Assembly: GCA_045541475.1 (NCBI GenBank)
Contig: JAZQJI010000038.1
Coordinates: 1 to 63,734 of the forward strand
DNA: 63,734 nt
Direction: 5' to 3'
Origin: RGIG3077 sp045541475
Lineage (GTDB): Bacteria > Bacillota > Clostridia > Oscillospirales > Ruminococcaceae
Below the pieces are notes generated by a model. The model did no database searches and was not told the origin of the DNA. It was given only the letters and a program-made list of their open reading frames with translations. Numbering within the stretch: position 1 is the first letter of the stretch; every line of letters starts with the position of its first letter. The position numbers were made by a program, and so were the translations under genes. Positions 1 to 8,101 of the stretch are shown here, piece after piece.

Positions 1-81
1 TCTGCTGTTATGCTCAAGGTTTGCATAGAAAGAATAAACGAAATAAAGAAGGGTGAAGAAGATGATCTTAGTAAATACTGA
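1..81 (+). CDS. C-terminal end of an unidentified gene (partial)
   Basis: Frame 1 is open from the window edge to a TGA at 79-81 and encodes about 26 charged, helix-prone residues ending in DDLSKY. It overlaps the start of the YbjQ gene by 20 bases, a usual arrangement for translationally coupled genes. Only the tail is visible, so no function can be given. It could be a chance open frame, because the stretch is short. Confidence 0.35.
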   Translation, partial: SAVMLKVCIERINEIKKGEEDDLSKY

Positions 82-373
82 TTATATTAACGGAAAAGAA
101 TTAGAAATGTTGGGCCTTGTAAAAGGCAGCACAATCCAATCTAAACATATTGGAAAGGATATCTCCCAAAGTTTCAAAACCTTAGTCGGCGGTGAACTTA
201 AATCTTACAACGAAATGATGAACGAGGCACGTGCTCTTGCTACCAAGAGAATGGTTGCTGAAGCCGAAGAACTTGGTGCGGATGCGGTGGTTAATATTCG
301 CTACGCATCTTCTGCTATTATGCAAGGTGCAGCCGTGGTAATTGTCTACGGAACGGCAGTTAAATTTGTTTAA
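62..373 (+). CDS. YbjQ/UPF0145 family protein
   Basis: A 103-residue soluble protein of the YbjQ (UPF0145, 'heavy-metal-binding domain') family. The family hallmarks are all present: an N-terminal VNT-Y-GK segment, the GLVKGSTIQ strand, the LVGGELKSY turn, the ALATKRMVAEAEELGADA helix and the closing AVVIVYGTAVKF strand. It is full length for the family. ATG at 62 is preferred over an in-frame GTG at 53 because AAGGG at 49-53 sits 8 bases before it and family members start at this point. The fold forms oligomeric rings and the biochemical role is not established; metal binding is inferred from distant similarity only. A terminator follows at 381. Confidence 0.85.
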   Translation: MILVNTDYINGKELEMLGLVKGSTIQSKHIGKDISQSFKTLVGGELKSYNEMMNEARALATKRMVAEAEELGADAVVNIRYASSAIMQGAAVVIVYGTAVKFV

Positions 374-380
374 TCAAAGG

Positions 381-410
381 AAGTGTCGCAGAAATGCGGC
401 ACTTTTACTA
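381..410 (+). terminator. Terminator after the ybjQ-like gene
   Basis: The inverted repeat AAGTGTCGCA / TGCGGCACTT (one G-U pair, GAAA loop) is followed by TTTACTATTT. It starts 7 bases after the stop codon. Confidence 0.7.
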
Positions 411-487
411 TTTATATCGAAAAACGCTGGACTTGTGGAAAGTGTTGTGGTATGTATTTGTGTTGTAAAAAAGGAGGTGCAACGCAC

Positions 488-750
488 ATGACAACACTTG
501 AAGATCTGTATTACGACAACATAAGTCCGCACGAAAGGTATATCAAGCGAGAAACGAGAGTGGATAAACTCGTTAAGCTGATATGAAAAAATGAGGAAGA
601 ACTCAATACAGGACTCACAGAGAAACAAAAGGAAATCTTTGAGAAGTTTAAGGACTGCGCAAGCGAACTCTCCTGCATCACCGAGCGTAAAGCGTTCAGT
701 TCGGGGGTTATCCTCGCAACGCGCATAATGGTAGAAGTGATGCAAGGCTC
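488..750 (+). pseudogene. DUF6809 family protein, interrupted by TGA
   Basis: A strong ribosome site (GGAGGTG at about 473-479) precedes ATG 488, and the product begins MTTLEDLYYDNISPHERY, typical of DUF6809 proteins that occur in Firmicutes phage-like and integrative elements. After residue 32 (LVKLI) there is an in-frame TGA at 584-586. The same frame then resumes with recognisable family sequence (KNEEEL, LTEKQKEIFEKFKDC, ILATRIMVEVMQG). Family members usually have a Cys or Arg codon at that point, so a one-base change has ended the protein. The normal C-terminus is also lost: the frame runs past about 750 into unrelated sequence. No function is known for the family. Confidence 0.7.
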
Positions 751-777
751 GAAAAGCTTGTACCTTCCTGTATTATA

Positions 778-858
778 TGCTTCGGCAAGCCTTTTGATGA
801 TATGGACGGCAATATTGTTGCCGTGGACTATCTTTCTTCAAGAAAAGTGGTGCGCTGA
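778..858 (+). pseudogene. C-terminal remnant of an unidentified accessory protein
   Basis: The reading frame encodes about 26 residues, CFGKPFDDMDGNIVAVDYLS and a basic tail, ending at TGA 856-858, one base before the next start codon. It has no start codon of its own and looks like the tail of a longer gene whose 5' part was deleted when it became joined to the DUF6809 remnant. The identity is unknown; the call rests on coding-like composition and the tight junction with the following gene. Confidence 0.35.
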
Positions 859-859
859 T

Positions 860-1290
860 ATGGGTGGTAGAGGAACTTTTGCTGCTGTAAAAAACGTTAG
901 TTATCTTTATGAAATAGATAAACATTTTGATTTTGCACCAGACGGTATAATTGATGGAATAAAGATTATTAAGGGCATTGATTTTGGTGATAATAATCCA
1001 AAACACGATTTGCCTGCTTCCTCGCATTTAAGCAACTCTTATATAAATACAATCCTGATGGTACATTCAATACGTTGCGATTATATGATAAGAATCACGC
1101 CTTGCGACTTGAAATAGCTTATCACACTGATAATCAACTCGGCAAAGGAAAAGTACTGCATTATCATATTTATGATGATAGGTTCAGTAAGACAAAGGGT
1201 GAGTACACTCGTTCAGCGGGTCATATTATCAACCCAAAATCGAAACTGTACAAGAAATATAAGCATTTATTCAGAGGGGTGGGAATATGA
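860..1290 (+). pseudogene. Frameshifted phage/toxin-like protein (RGTFAA family)
   Basis: The product begins MGGRGTFAA and continues with a GIKIIKGI segment, SHLSNSY, DGTFNTLRLYDKNHALRLEIAYH, LGKGKVLHYHIYD and a C-terminal KLYKKYKHLF. I recognise this as a widespread small Firmicutes family found in prophage and polymorphic-toxin settings; a nuclease-like role would be inference. The frame changes near 1046-1050: adding one A to the ATAAATAC stretch restores a continuous family-like sequence, so a single-base deletion in an A run broke the gene, unless it is a sequencing error. The quoted DGTF segment onward lies in the frame that ends at TGA 1288-1290. The stop overlaps the next gene's ATG. 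Confidence 0.5.
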
Positions 1291-1564
1291 TGTACAAAGA
1301 AGAAAACAGTATTTTTTTGAAAAGTTATATGACGGAGAAGAAATTATATTCACTGTACTAAATAAAAAATATTATGTTCAGGGTTACTTTAAAGATAGTC
1401 GTTATCATTTCGAACTTCAGCAATGGTTGCCGGAATCGAAAATAATTTGGAAAACCTCCAATAACCGTATGTATGATTGTGTAGAAGAATTCCTCGATAG
1501 TCAGTTATTTGATGGAAAAACTTTTTGGGACATCGAAAATGAAATCGAATGGGTTGATGAATAA
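1287..1564 (+). pseudogene. Small acidic protein, possible immunity partner, frameshifted
   Basis: ATG at 1287 overlaps the preceding stop (ATGA). The first frame ends after about 24 codons, but adding one T to the T7 run at 1312-1318 joins MMYKEENSIF to FEKLYDGEEIIFTVLNKKYY and on to IENEIEWVDE at 1564, giving a continuous acidic protein of about 92 residues. The coupling to the upstream toxin-like gene, the small size and the acidity suggest an immunity protein; this is inference from context and no family is recognised. Two homopolymer-type breaks within 300 bp fit either decay or sequencing error. Confidence 0.4.
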
Positions 1565-1587
1565 TTTGTCAGAATAGTGATAAATGG

Positions 1588-1623
1588 CAACAGGCGTATG
1601 CAGTTTTTGCATACGCCTGTTGT
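1588..1623 (+). terminator. Hairpin after the broken immunity-like gene
   Basis: A 15-bp perfect inverted repeat, CAACAGGCGTATGCA / TGCATACGCCTGTTG, lies 24 bases after the stop at 1564. The 3' T tract is weak (TTCATTTT), so termination is likely but not certain. Confidence 0.55.
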
Positions 1624-1858
1624 TCATTTTAAATTAGCCGCCGTTTAGTCAATAACCATTAGTGTTTCGGAATACTTCTATATGGTCATCGCCCTAAGGG
1701 GTGTCCTGTTTTTTATTTATTACAGTACGAAACTTGAAGCTGAGAAACCGAAGGCTTCTCCAAAGCCTGCGAAAGCAAACCTGCGGATAAAACAAAGTAA
1801 TACGCAGGCTGGTTCAACAGTCCTTCTCCCACAACCATCTATATATGACGAAAAAGAT

Positions 1859-1904
1859 CACATACGCAAAAAAGTCCGATTATTCGGACTTTTTTGCGTA
1901 TGTG
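1859..1904. terminator. Perfect 21-bp palindromic hairpin, bidirectional terminator-like
   Basis: The arms run 1859-1879 and 1884-1904 with a TTAT loop and no mismatch. Runs of A and T inside the arms would give a U-rich 3' strand on both strands. No gene abuts it directly. Confidence 0.6.
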
Positions 1905-2002
1905 GACACTAAAATTTTATTCGCAAAACCGTGGATCACCTAAGGCCTTTTTCGAGTGTTTTTGGGACTTGAACGGGCGTTTTTTCATTTTCAAGAGATG
2001 TG

Positions 2003-2045
2003 AGAGCAGATTTGGAAAGAAATTTCCGATATCTGCTCTTTTATA
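2003..2045 (+). terminator. Terminator-like hairpin
   Basis: Arms AGAGCAGAT (2003-2011) and ATCTGCTCT (2031-2039) with an inner GGAAA/TTTCC extension are followed by TTTTATAT. Confidence 0.5.
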
Positions 2046-2090
2046 TAGAAAAAACTTTCACAAAGTTTGAAACGATTTATTATTCGTTAT

Positions 2091-2140
2091 GCCGAATTGA
2101 TTGAGATCATATATCTCGATTGATTCGGCTTTTTGTTTTG
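2091..2140 (+). terminator. Rho-independent terminator
   Basis: A 17-bp stem (GCCGAATTGATTGAGAT against ATCTCGATTGATTCGGC, with three G-U pairs) is followed directly by TTTTTGTTTTG. The T tract points rightwards, towards the 3' end of the convergent MATE gene. Confidence 0.7.
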
Positions 2141-2186
2141 CCCTATGCTATAACAAAACTAATCAATATCAATTTGTTGGCAGTAT

Positions 2187-3542
2187 TTATATCATCTGTT
2201 TGTTAAGCAGTGCGTTTTCTTTCAGTTTGCGTCTGATAATTACTGCATATGCACCTGCGTTGAGTAAAAGTGCCGCAATCCATGCCGCTGCTCCTGCATA
2301 GGCTGTTGCTTCAAAACCAAATGGCTCTATAAATATAACTATAACCACAATTCGCATAATCATCTCAAGGATTCCTGAACACATTGGTATAAACGGGAAG
2401 CCCATGCCCTGTACTCCGCTTCTGAATACGAAAAGGAAATCCACTACAAACATCAGCGCACCGCTTATGGGCAGAAATCTTACGGCAATTGCAATTCTTT
2501 CGCTTTCGTTCAGCATAAATCCTGCTATTGTTTCAGGTGCAAATACCATTACAGAGCCGAACACAAGATATGTTATAAGGGCTATGGTAAGGCATACCTT
2601 GAGACCTTCGTTGATTCTGCTGTACTTCTTTGCGCCGTAATTCTGGCTCGCAAAGGACGACATGGTGAATCCTGCGGTGCAGGCCGGATCCATAAAGAGA
2701 TTAAGATATCTCATGCATATTGAATATGCCGATGTATAAGCAAGTCCAAGTCCATTTACAAAATACTGCACCACCATGCTGCCTATCGCTGTAATGGAGT
2801 TCATAAGCGCCATCGCTGTGCCGTTTTTCAGAAGATTCATGTACATCTTGACATCTCTTGCAAAGTCAGCCATTGTAAGTCTGATTATCTCTATTTTCCG
2901 AAGCTTCATATAGCAAATTCCCGCCGATACCATCTGCGCTATCAGTGTCGCTGCAGCCGGTCCTTCAACTCCTGTACCCATTGCAAATATGGTGACGCTG
3001 TTGAGCGCTACATTTATGATAGATGATGCTATTATTGCGAGAAGTGGGGTTTTGCTGTCTCCCAGCGCTCGGAGTATTGAGGCGCACATATTATATGCTA
3101 TTGTTGTTGCAAGTCCCCCGAAGATGACATATCCGTACAGCAGACTGTCATTCAGAATTCTGCTATCTGTTTTTAGAATCACCAGAATATCCTTAAGAAA
3201 TATAACACTGAGTGCAGTAAGCAGCACCGTGATTCCTACTGCTAACTTGATTGATGATGCGATTGCTTTTCGCAGTCCGCTATAATCCTTTGCACCGTAA
3301 TTCTGTGCTATGGAAACAGAAAATCCGTTTGTCAGTCCTGTGGAAAATCCGATAATCATAAATGTCAGAGATGCCATATTTCCAACTGCGGCTGTCGCAT
3401 CATCTCCGAGTCCTTTGGCGATAATGGCTGTATCTGCCATTGTGTATACCTGCTGAAGCAGATTGGTAAATAACATGGGAAAGTAAAACGCCAGTATCAG
3501 CTTGCTTACTTTTCCCTTTGTAAGATCATAGGTCTGTGCCAT
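2187..3542 (-). CDS. MATE family efflux transporter
   Basis: A 451-residue polytopic membrane protein of the MATE (NorM/DinF-like) family, which exports drugs, dyes or metabolites in exchange for Na+ or H+. The N-terminus has the family's LTKGKV-KLILAFYFPM and LLQQVYTMADTAIIA segments; twelve hydrophobic spans follow, with the second-half repeat starting near GTAMALMNSITAIGSMVVQYF. Start: GGAGGTG lies 9 bases before ATG 3542, and an upstream in-frame GTG at 3554 overlaps that ribosome site and is rejected. It is divergent from an AraC-type gene whose product may control it, a common arrangement for efflux pumps. The substrate cannot be read from the sequence. Confidence 0.92.
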   Translation of the reverse strand: MAQTYDLTKGKVSKLILAFYFPMLFTNLLQQVYTMADTAIIAKGLGDDATAAVGNMASLTFMIIGFSTGLTNGFSVSIAQNYGAKDYSGLRKAIASSIKLAVGITVLLTALSVIFLKDILVILKTDSRILNDSLLYGYVIFGGLATTIAYNMCASILRALGDSKTPLLAIIASSIINVALNSVTIFAMGTGVEGPAAATLIAQMVSAGICYMKLRKIEIIRLTMADFARDVKMYMNLLKNGTAMALMNSITAIGSMVVQYFVNGLGLAYTSAYSICMRYLNLFMDPACTAGFTMSSFASQNYGAKKYSRINEGLKVCLTIALITYLVFGSVMVFAPETIAGFMLNESERIAIAVRFLPISGALMFVVDFLFVFRSGVQGMGFPFIPMCSGILEMIMRIVVIVIFIEPFGFEATAYAGAAAWIAALLLNAGAYAVIIRRKLKENALLNKQMI

Positions 3543-3606
3543 TGAATACAACACCTCCGTTTTGGATTATTATACTTTAACAACAACGGTTTTTATATCA
3601 AATCTA

Positions 3607-3635
3607 TTGCTTTTTTGATAAAAATAAGATATGAT
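3607..3635 (+). promoter_or_regulatory. Promoter for the AraC-type regulator
   Basis: TTGCTT (3607-3612), 17-bp spacer, TATGAT (3630-3635), about 35 bases before the TTG start. The divergent MATE transcript has a TATAAT on the opposite strand near 3570. Confidence 0.6.
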
Positions 3636-3670
3636 ATATATGACATTTTATATAAGGGGGAGACGATTAC

Positions 3671-4429
3671 TTGAATACGAACCGTGACCTGAATTACCTT
3701 TTATATGTGCATAAGCTGAACGGCTTTAAACGCACCGATTTCAGTAGTGAATTAAAAACCTATATGCTCATTCAGTCGGGCGATGTGGAGAAAGTAAAAG
3801 CTGTCTACGATGTTGACCGTGAGGAATTTTTATCCGGAGCAGCACAGCTTTCCGATGACCCTGTCAGAAATTTGATGTATCATCTTGTGGGCTGTGCAGC
3901 CATGACCTGTCGTATCTGTGTTGAGGGAGGTATGTCCCATGATATTGCATATACGCTCAGTGACATCTATATCCGCAAGGCTGACAAGTGCACCTGCTGT
4001 GAGGATCTGATTGATCTGTTTGTGACGATGGAAATAGACTATGCCCAACGTATGCGGGAAATCAGAAAGAACAACGCCATTTCCATTCACACAAGACGGT
4101 GCATCAATTATATATACGAAAATCTACACGGCGACCTCACCATCAGAAGGCTCGCACAGATTCTGAATCTGAATCCGTCTTACTTATCCAAGTTGTTTTT
4201 CAAGGAAACCGGTATGACCATAAAGGATTTTGTCAATGAGGCTAAAGTCGCTACCGCTGAAAATATGCTGAAACATACTGATTTCTCCTTGCTTGATATC
4301 TCCCTTACGCTTGGCTTCTCATCCCAAAGCGCATTCGGTAGTGTGTTTAAAGCACGCACGGGTATTACTCCCAAAAAGTATAGGGATAAATACTATATGA
4401 AGGATGTATCTTCCATTGCACATCTGTGA
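3671..4429 (+). CDS. AraC family transcriptional regulator
   Basis: A 252-residue regulator. Residues 1-145 form an N-terminal domain without the usual cupin motifs, with five Cys residues at about 76-122 (GCAAMTCRICVE, then DKCTCCEDL). Residues 150-245 carry the double helix-turn-helix: IYENLHGDLTIRRLAQILNL, SYLSKLFFKETGMTIKDFV and the second helix set ending FGSVFKARTGITPKKYR. The N-terminus resembles the region before AraC domains in many clostridial regulators of unknown ligand. Start is a TTG at 3671 preceded by AAGGGGGAG. It is divergent from the MATE exporter, so control of that gene is plausible. The cysteine cluster could sense metal or redox state; that is inference. Confidence 0.88.
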   Translation: MNTNRDLNYLLYVHKLNGFKRTDFSSELKTYMLIQSGDVEKVKAVYDVDREEFLSGAAQLSDDPVRNLMYHLVGCAAMTCRICVEGGMSHDIAYTLSDIYIRKADKCTCCEDLIDLFVTMEIDYAQRMREIRKNNAISIHTRRCINYIYENLHGDLTIRRLAQILNLNPSYLSKLFFKETGMTIKDFVNEAKVATAENMLKHTDFSLLDISLTLGFSSQSAFGSVFKARTGITPKKYRDKYYMKDVSSIAHL

Positions 4430-4434
4430 GTTGA

Positions 4435-4562
4435 TGAATAGGAGTCAACTTCTCAGCAGTTTAATTGGGCTGTTGAGAGTTGACTCCTATTTTTTATTGC
4501 AAAATAGCGGGTTTTATAAAATAGACCGATTGGACACTTTTATGCAAAAATCTCGAAATCGG
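4435..4562 (+). repeat. 128-bp interspersed terminator repeat, copy A
   Basis: Matches 10491-10618 over its whole length with only a handful of differences, no net length change and most changes inside the loop. Both copies lie just after the stop of a gene (AraC here, the dockerin protein there). The first half is a strong terminator: TAGGAGTCAACT / AGTTGACTCCTA, with an inner CTCAGCAG/CTGTTGAG extension and a TTTTTTAT tail. The second half (AATAGCGGGTTTTATAAAAT, then GACCGATTGGACAC and CTCGAAATCGG) has no such function that I can see. A further match, GTCATCTATTTTGT followed by an AAGAC-GACA stretch, occurs at 4620-4654 and again at about 10462-10488, before copy B. The family may be a small non-autonomous mobile repeat or a shared transcript end. 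Confidence 0.85.
4438..4496 (+). terminator. Terminator of the AraC-type gene (in repeat copy A)
   Basis: A 12-bp outer stem, TAGGAGTCAACT with AGTTGACTCCTA, followed by TTTTTTAT; starts 9 bases past the stop codon. Confidence 0.8.
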
Positions 4563-4651
4563 GCAGCAAAATCAAAAAGGAAGTCCTTTAGTAAACCTCG
4601 TAGAGTCGTCTCTTTTCAATGTCATCTATTTTGTATAAGACTGACATATCA

Positions 4652-4695
4652 GCACCCTAATTTTGATACAAAGTTAGGGTGCATTTATTTTTGTC
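4652..4695 (+). terminator. Second terminator-like hairpin
   Basis: GCACCCTAA (4652-4660) pairs with TTAGGGTGC (4674-4682), then ATTTATTTTTGTC. The stretch 4563-4900 otherwise shows no gene. Confidence 0.65.
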
Positions 4696-4910
4696 AAAAC
4701 AACGCATTTTCGGGAAATTCTGCAAATCCAAAACGATAGGTCGGATTTTTTCAGTTATTCCAGAGCAGACAAACGAGAAAAATTCAATTCTTAATCGATA
4801 GCCCCTTGCTATCGTTTATTTATTGGATTTTCGGAGAAAAAAGGGTGCATTTGTTCATGCTGTGTTCATCTGCAGATAATTGTTATTGCTCAAACTTCTC
4901 AACTTTTCTA

Positions 4911-4939
4911 TTGCAATTCTGGCAAATATGTAGTATAAT
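4911..4939 (+). promoter_or_regulatory. Promoter for the heparinase-like dockerin gene
   Basis: TTGCAA (4911-4916), 17-bp spacer, perfect TATAAT (4934-4939). The transcript would have a leader of about 125 bases before ATG 5073. Confidence 0.75.
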
Positions 4940-4968
4940 GCAAGAAAAACGGATAAGGAAGAACCCAT

Positions 4969-5031
4969 ATGAAATCGAAACTCCTGTTCATCAACATCAA
5001 TGCACAGGGCGTGTGTCAATCATTGCGATAG
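4969..5031 (+). CDS. Possible 20-residue leader peptide
   Basis: ATG 4969 follows AAGGA by 8 bases and opens a short frame (MKSKLLFINI, then NAQGVCQSLR) ending TAG 5029-5031, within the leader between the promoter at 4911 and the start at 5073. It may be a leader peptide or a chance frame; no attenuator is evident. Confidence 0.25.
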   Translation: MKSKLLFININAQGVCQSLR

Positions 5032-5072
5032 GGTACAAATAAATTATTTGTTTGACTTAGGAGGGTGAAGCT

Positions 5073-7217
5073 ATGAAAAAACAACTGTTGAGCATTCTGC
5101 TTGTACTGGTCATGGTAATCGGAATCATACCAATCCATGCATTTGCGGAGGATACTGCTTCGGACAATTCGCAGTCAGAAGAGTACGGCGCATTCACTGA
5201 CGGTGAACAGGTGATCAGTGACATGATCGAACAGAACGGCATATACGCGCATCCTCGTATCATTATGTCGGAGGAGAGATTTGCAAAGCTGAGGGAGAGC
5301 ATCGGGGCGGATTCCGTGACGGCGATTCTTCTCGAAAAGCTTCGAGGGGAAGCGGAGCGGCATATGAACGAACCCGTATGCCAATATGAGATCCCCGATG
5401 GCATCCGACTTCTCGAAACCTCCAAACGTATTCAACGCCGTGTTGCCGCACTTGCGATGGCATATAATATTTTCGGGGACGAAAAATATGCGCAGCGATG
5501 CTATGCAGAGCTGGAAGCTGCGTGCAACTTCCAGGACTGGAACCCGAGCCATTTTCTGGATACCGCTGAAATGAGTACCGCCTTTGCGCTCGGTTATGAC
5601 TGGCTTTATCATTGGATGAATGACGAGCAGAGAACATTCCTCAGACAAAACATGATCGAAAAGGGACTCACGCAGGTCATGGAGGACTATGAGGACAAGC
5701 CGCGCACCCGTACTTACCGCTGGTATCAGGATTATCCCGGCGATAACTGGAAGCTTGTCTGCAACGGCAGTATGAGCCTGGCGGCACTTGCCATCGGCGA
5801 TGAAGCAGATGCAAGGGACATTGCTTCCGAGGTGCTGACCTATGCCTACAAGGAATCCTACGCCTTCGTCCGCCGTGCCTACAGTGCAAAGGACGGAACC
5901 TACAGTGAGGGACTGGGCTACTGGGATTATGCGACCTATTATCTTGGTTTGTATTCCTCCGCGCTGACAAGTGCCGCAGGAACGGACTATGGTCTTGCGG
6001 ACCATGAGGGGCTTCGCAAATCCGTGGATTTTGTCCGCTATATGAGTTCCAATACACCAAAATCCTTCAGCTTCGGTGACGACAGAGAAAGTCGTGATAC
6101 GGGCTGGGCAGTGCTTCTGTGGCTTGCAGAATATTATCAGTCTTATGATATCGCATCCACCCGTCTTAAAAAAATCGAAAACGACAGCTTCAACTATCTC
6201 GACCTTCTGTGGATTGATGAAGAAAAAACACCGGATTCCGCCAGCGACTCTCCCACGGACTGGGGAGAGGTCGGTGCATCGAATGCCAGCTTCCGCAATA
6301 CCTGGGAGGAAAGCGGCATCGTGACGGCACTTCATGCCGGGGTGAATAATTATAAGTATCACGGTCACTACGATTTAGGTACGTTCTATCTCGAATCAAA
6401 CGGCGCACGATTCTTTACGGATCTGGGGAATGAGAATTATGAGCTGGAAAACCGCCTGTATTCCTACAGAATCAGGGCGGAAGGTCACAATACACTCGTC
6501 ATCAATCCCTCGCAGGAACTCGATCAGCAGGAAGGAGCAGAATGCCTGATTACGCAGTTCGGCATCGGAAACGAAGCGTATGCCGTGACAGATCTGACCG
6601 CCGCATACGAGCCAAGCGGTGCAGAAAGCGTGGTTCGTGGTCTGAAAATGATCAAGGACAGGGAATGCGTGATCATTCAGGATGAAATCTCTCTGGGTGC
6701 CCCCGGTGAGATCTACTGGTTTGCGCACACAAAGGGAGAGATTGCAGTTGCTGATGACGGCAAAAGTGCTGTTGTGACCGTTGGTTCGGAGAAAATGTGG
6801 GTGGGACTTATTAGTGATGGCGGTACATTTACGGTGATGAACGCAGAACTTCTACCGACATCCCTTCCAGTGCCGAATCAGACGGACAACAGCGAGTACA
6901 GAAAGCTTGCTGTACACCTGACAAATACCAAGGATACGACAATTTCCGTAGCCTGCATTCCGTTGAAAGCGGGAGAAGCAAAGCCCTCATGGATTCCATC
7001 TGTGAAAGCGATCTCCGAATGGACAGCCCAGACAATAGAAGGTGATGTCAACGCTGATGGAGCATTCAATGTTGCCGACGCGGTGGCACTCCAGAAGTGG
7101 CTGATTGCTGTGCCGGATACTAAGCTTGCAGATTGGAAAGCCGCTGATTTCTGCAGCGATAACAGACTGGATGCAATTGACCTATGTATGATGAAACGAG
7201 AATTACTGAAAAAATAA
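5073..7217 (+). CDS. Secreted heparinase II/III-like protein with type I dockerin
   Basis: A 714-residue secreted protein. Residues 1-25 are a signal peptide (MKKQLLSILLVLVMV, cut after AFA). Residues 60-350 form the alpha-helical toroid of polysaccharide lyases (LAMAYNIFGDEKYAQRC, TAFALGYDWLYHWM, GDNWKLVCNGSMSLAALA, YSEGLGYWDYATYYLG). Residues 400-640 are the heparinase II/III beta domain with YHGHYDLGTFYLESNGARF and EGHNTLVINP, the His/Tyr region of the family. Residues 655-714 are a type I dockerin (GDVNADGAFNVADAVALQKW, then LDAIDLCMMKREL) that would dock it into a cellulosome or cell-surface scaffold. The substrate is probably an uronate-containing polysaccharide, but the exact lyase family is unclear. 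AGGAGGGTGA precedes the ATG. Confidence 0.85.
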   Translation: MKKQLLSILLVLVMVIGIIPIHAFAEDTASDNSQSEEYGAFTDGEQVISDMIEQNGIYAHPRIIMSEERFAKLRESIGADSVTAILLEKLRGEAERHMNEPVCQYEIPDGIRLLETSKRIQRRVAALAMAYNIFGDEKYAQRCYAELEAACNFQDWNPSHFLDTAEMSTAFALGYDWLYHWMNDEQRTFLRQNMIEKGLTQVMEDYEDKPRTRTYRWYQDYPGDNWKLVCNGSMSLAALAIGDEADARDIASEVLTYAYKESYAFVRRAYSAKDGTYSEGLGYWDYATYYLGLYSSALTSAAGTDYGLADHEGLRKSVDFVRYMSSNTPKSFSFGDDRESRDTGWAVLLWLAEYYQSYDIASTRLKKIENDSFNYLDLLWIDEEKTPDSASDSPTDWGEVGASNASFRNTWEESGIVTALHAGVNNYKYHGHYDLGTFYLESNGARFFTDLGNENYELENRLYSYRIRAEGHNTLVINPSQELDQQEGAECLITQFGIGNEAYAVTDLTAAYEPSGAESVVRGLKMIKDRECVIIQDEISLGAPGEIYWFAHTKGEIAVADDGKSAVVTVGSEKMWVGLISDGGTFTVMNAELLPTSLPVPNQTDNSEYRKLAVHLTNTKDTTISVACIPLKAGEAKPSWIPSVKAISEWTAQTIEGDVNADGAFNVADAVALQKWLIAVPDTKLADWKAADFCSDNRLDAIDLCMMKRELLKK

Positions 7218-7220
7218 AAA

Positions 7221-7275
7221 AACATCCCACAAGGCAAGCAGACCAAACCAGTCCGTAAGCCCTGTGGGGTGTTGT
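7221..7275 (+). terminator. Terminator after the lyase gene
   Basis: ACATCCCACAAGGC pairs with GCCCTGTGGGGTGT across a 20-base loop, 4 bases after the stop. It may serve both this gene and the convergent recombinase relic. Confidence 0.55.
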
Positions 7276-7282
7276 TGTATAT

Positions 7283-8066
7283 TTATTCTACTGTTACTTC
7301 CATCCCATTCCGGAACCGGAACACCATCTCACCATCAAGCCCAACTGTCATATTCTCAACCATGATCCGCCACAGCTTTTCATCAAACTGTGTGAGGAGT
7401 AAATCAGTATTTTCCAGTTCACGTGCCATCCCATCAAGCAATTCCTTCCGTGACAGCCGACGTGCGATTTTCGCCTGCACCATGTCAAATCCCTCTGGGT
7501 CAACGATGGGCGCATGGCTGTGTTCTACGAATTACTGCGGTACTTCACCCTCATTGACCTTTGTCTTTTTTGTGAGGAAATCCACGGTAAACTTCTTTTG
7601 CAGCAATGCCGAACCCTTGTATTTTTCATTGGTGAGGATACTTTCAATTGTACGGCTATACCATTTTTCTGTCCTCCCGGTGCAGGAATTTCCTGTGCCA
7701 TAAGCATCTGTGCGATCTTGTTTGTGGTAAGCCCTTCCATAAAACTGCGGTAAATCAAACGGACAATTTCCGCTTCCTCTGGTACAATTTCTGGAAGCCG
7801 TCCTCACCCTTACGATAGCCGAGAAACCGACTGTAGGGGAGTGGAACCTTACCGTCAGCCATTCTCTTACGCTGTCCCCATGTGACATTTTCAGAGATGG
7901 AATGGCTTTCTTCCTGCGCGAGTGAGGACATAATCGTAATGAGAAGCTCACCTTTGGAATCTAAAGTGTAAATATTCTCCTTTTCAAAATATACCTCAAC
8001 GCCTTTTTCTTCCTGTAAAGGGATAAACAGAAACGGTAGATTTCGGGGGAGTAAAGCGGTCACCAC
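7283..8066 (-). pseudogene. Large serine recombinase, truncated and frameshifted
   Basis: Minus-strand pieces in three frames add up to the middle and end of a large serine recombinase of the transposon type (TnpX/Tn1549-like). In order they are: GVEVYFEKENIYTLDSKGEL and MSSLAQEESHSISENV at 7.8-8.0 kb; RLIYRSFMEGLTTNKIAQML at 7.7 kb; KWYSRTIESILTNEKYKGSA and QKKFTVDFLTKKTKVNEGEVPQ at 7.5-7.6 kb; and AKIARRLSRKELLDGM up to the stop at 7283. The catalytic serine domain at the N-terminus is missing upstream of 8066. At least two frameshifts make it inactive. It lies between two dockerin genes and shows that a mobile element once entered this island. Confidence 0.85.
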
Positions 8067-8101
8067 GGCTTTTAATCCCTGATGAGTGTAAGGACTGCAT
8101 C

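Larger units (their letters stand above)
1565..2090. other. Gene-poor intergenic stretch with three hairpins
   Basis: No convincing gene is seen. An open frame at 1682-1912 lacks a ribosome site and runs through a perfect palindrome, so it is not called. The stretch holds hairpins at 1588-1623, 1859-1904 and 2003-2039, which look like terminators left from successive insertions and deletions. Confidence 0.6.

Noticed and set aside
584..586. In-frame TGA as a selenocysteine codon
   Set aside because: DUF6809 is not a known selenoprotein family, no SECIS-like hairpin follows and the gene's C-terminus is also damaged, so a nonsense mutation is simpler.
1682..1912. 76-codon open frame
   Set aside because: It has no ribosome site, shows no family pattern and ends inside a perfect 21-bp palindrome.
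5175..6368. 397-codon open frame opposite the lyase gene
   Set aside because: It mirrors a strongly coding plus-strand gene with signal peptide and dockerin; its product has no domain and no ribosome site.
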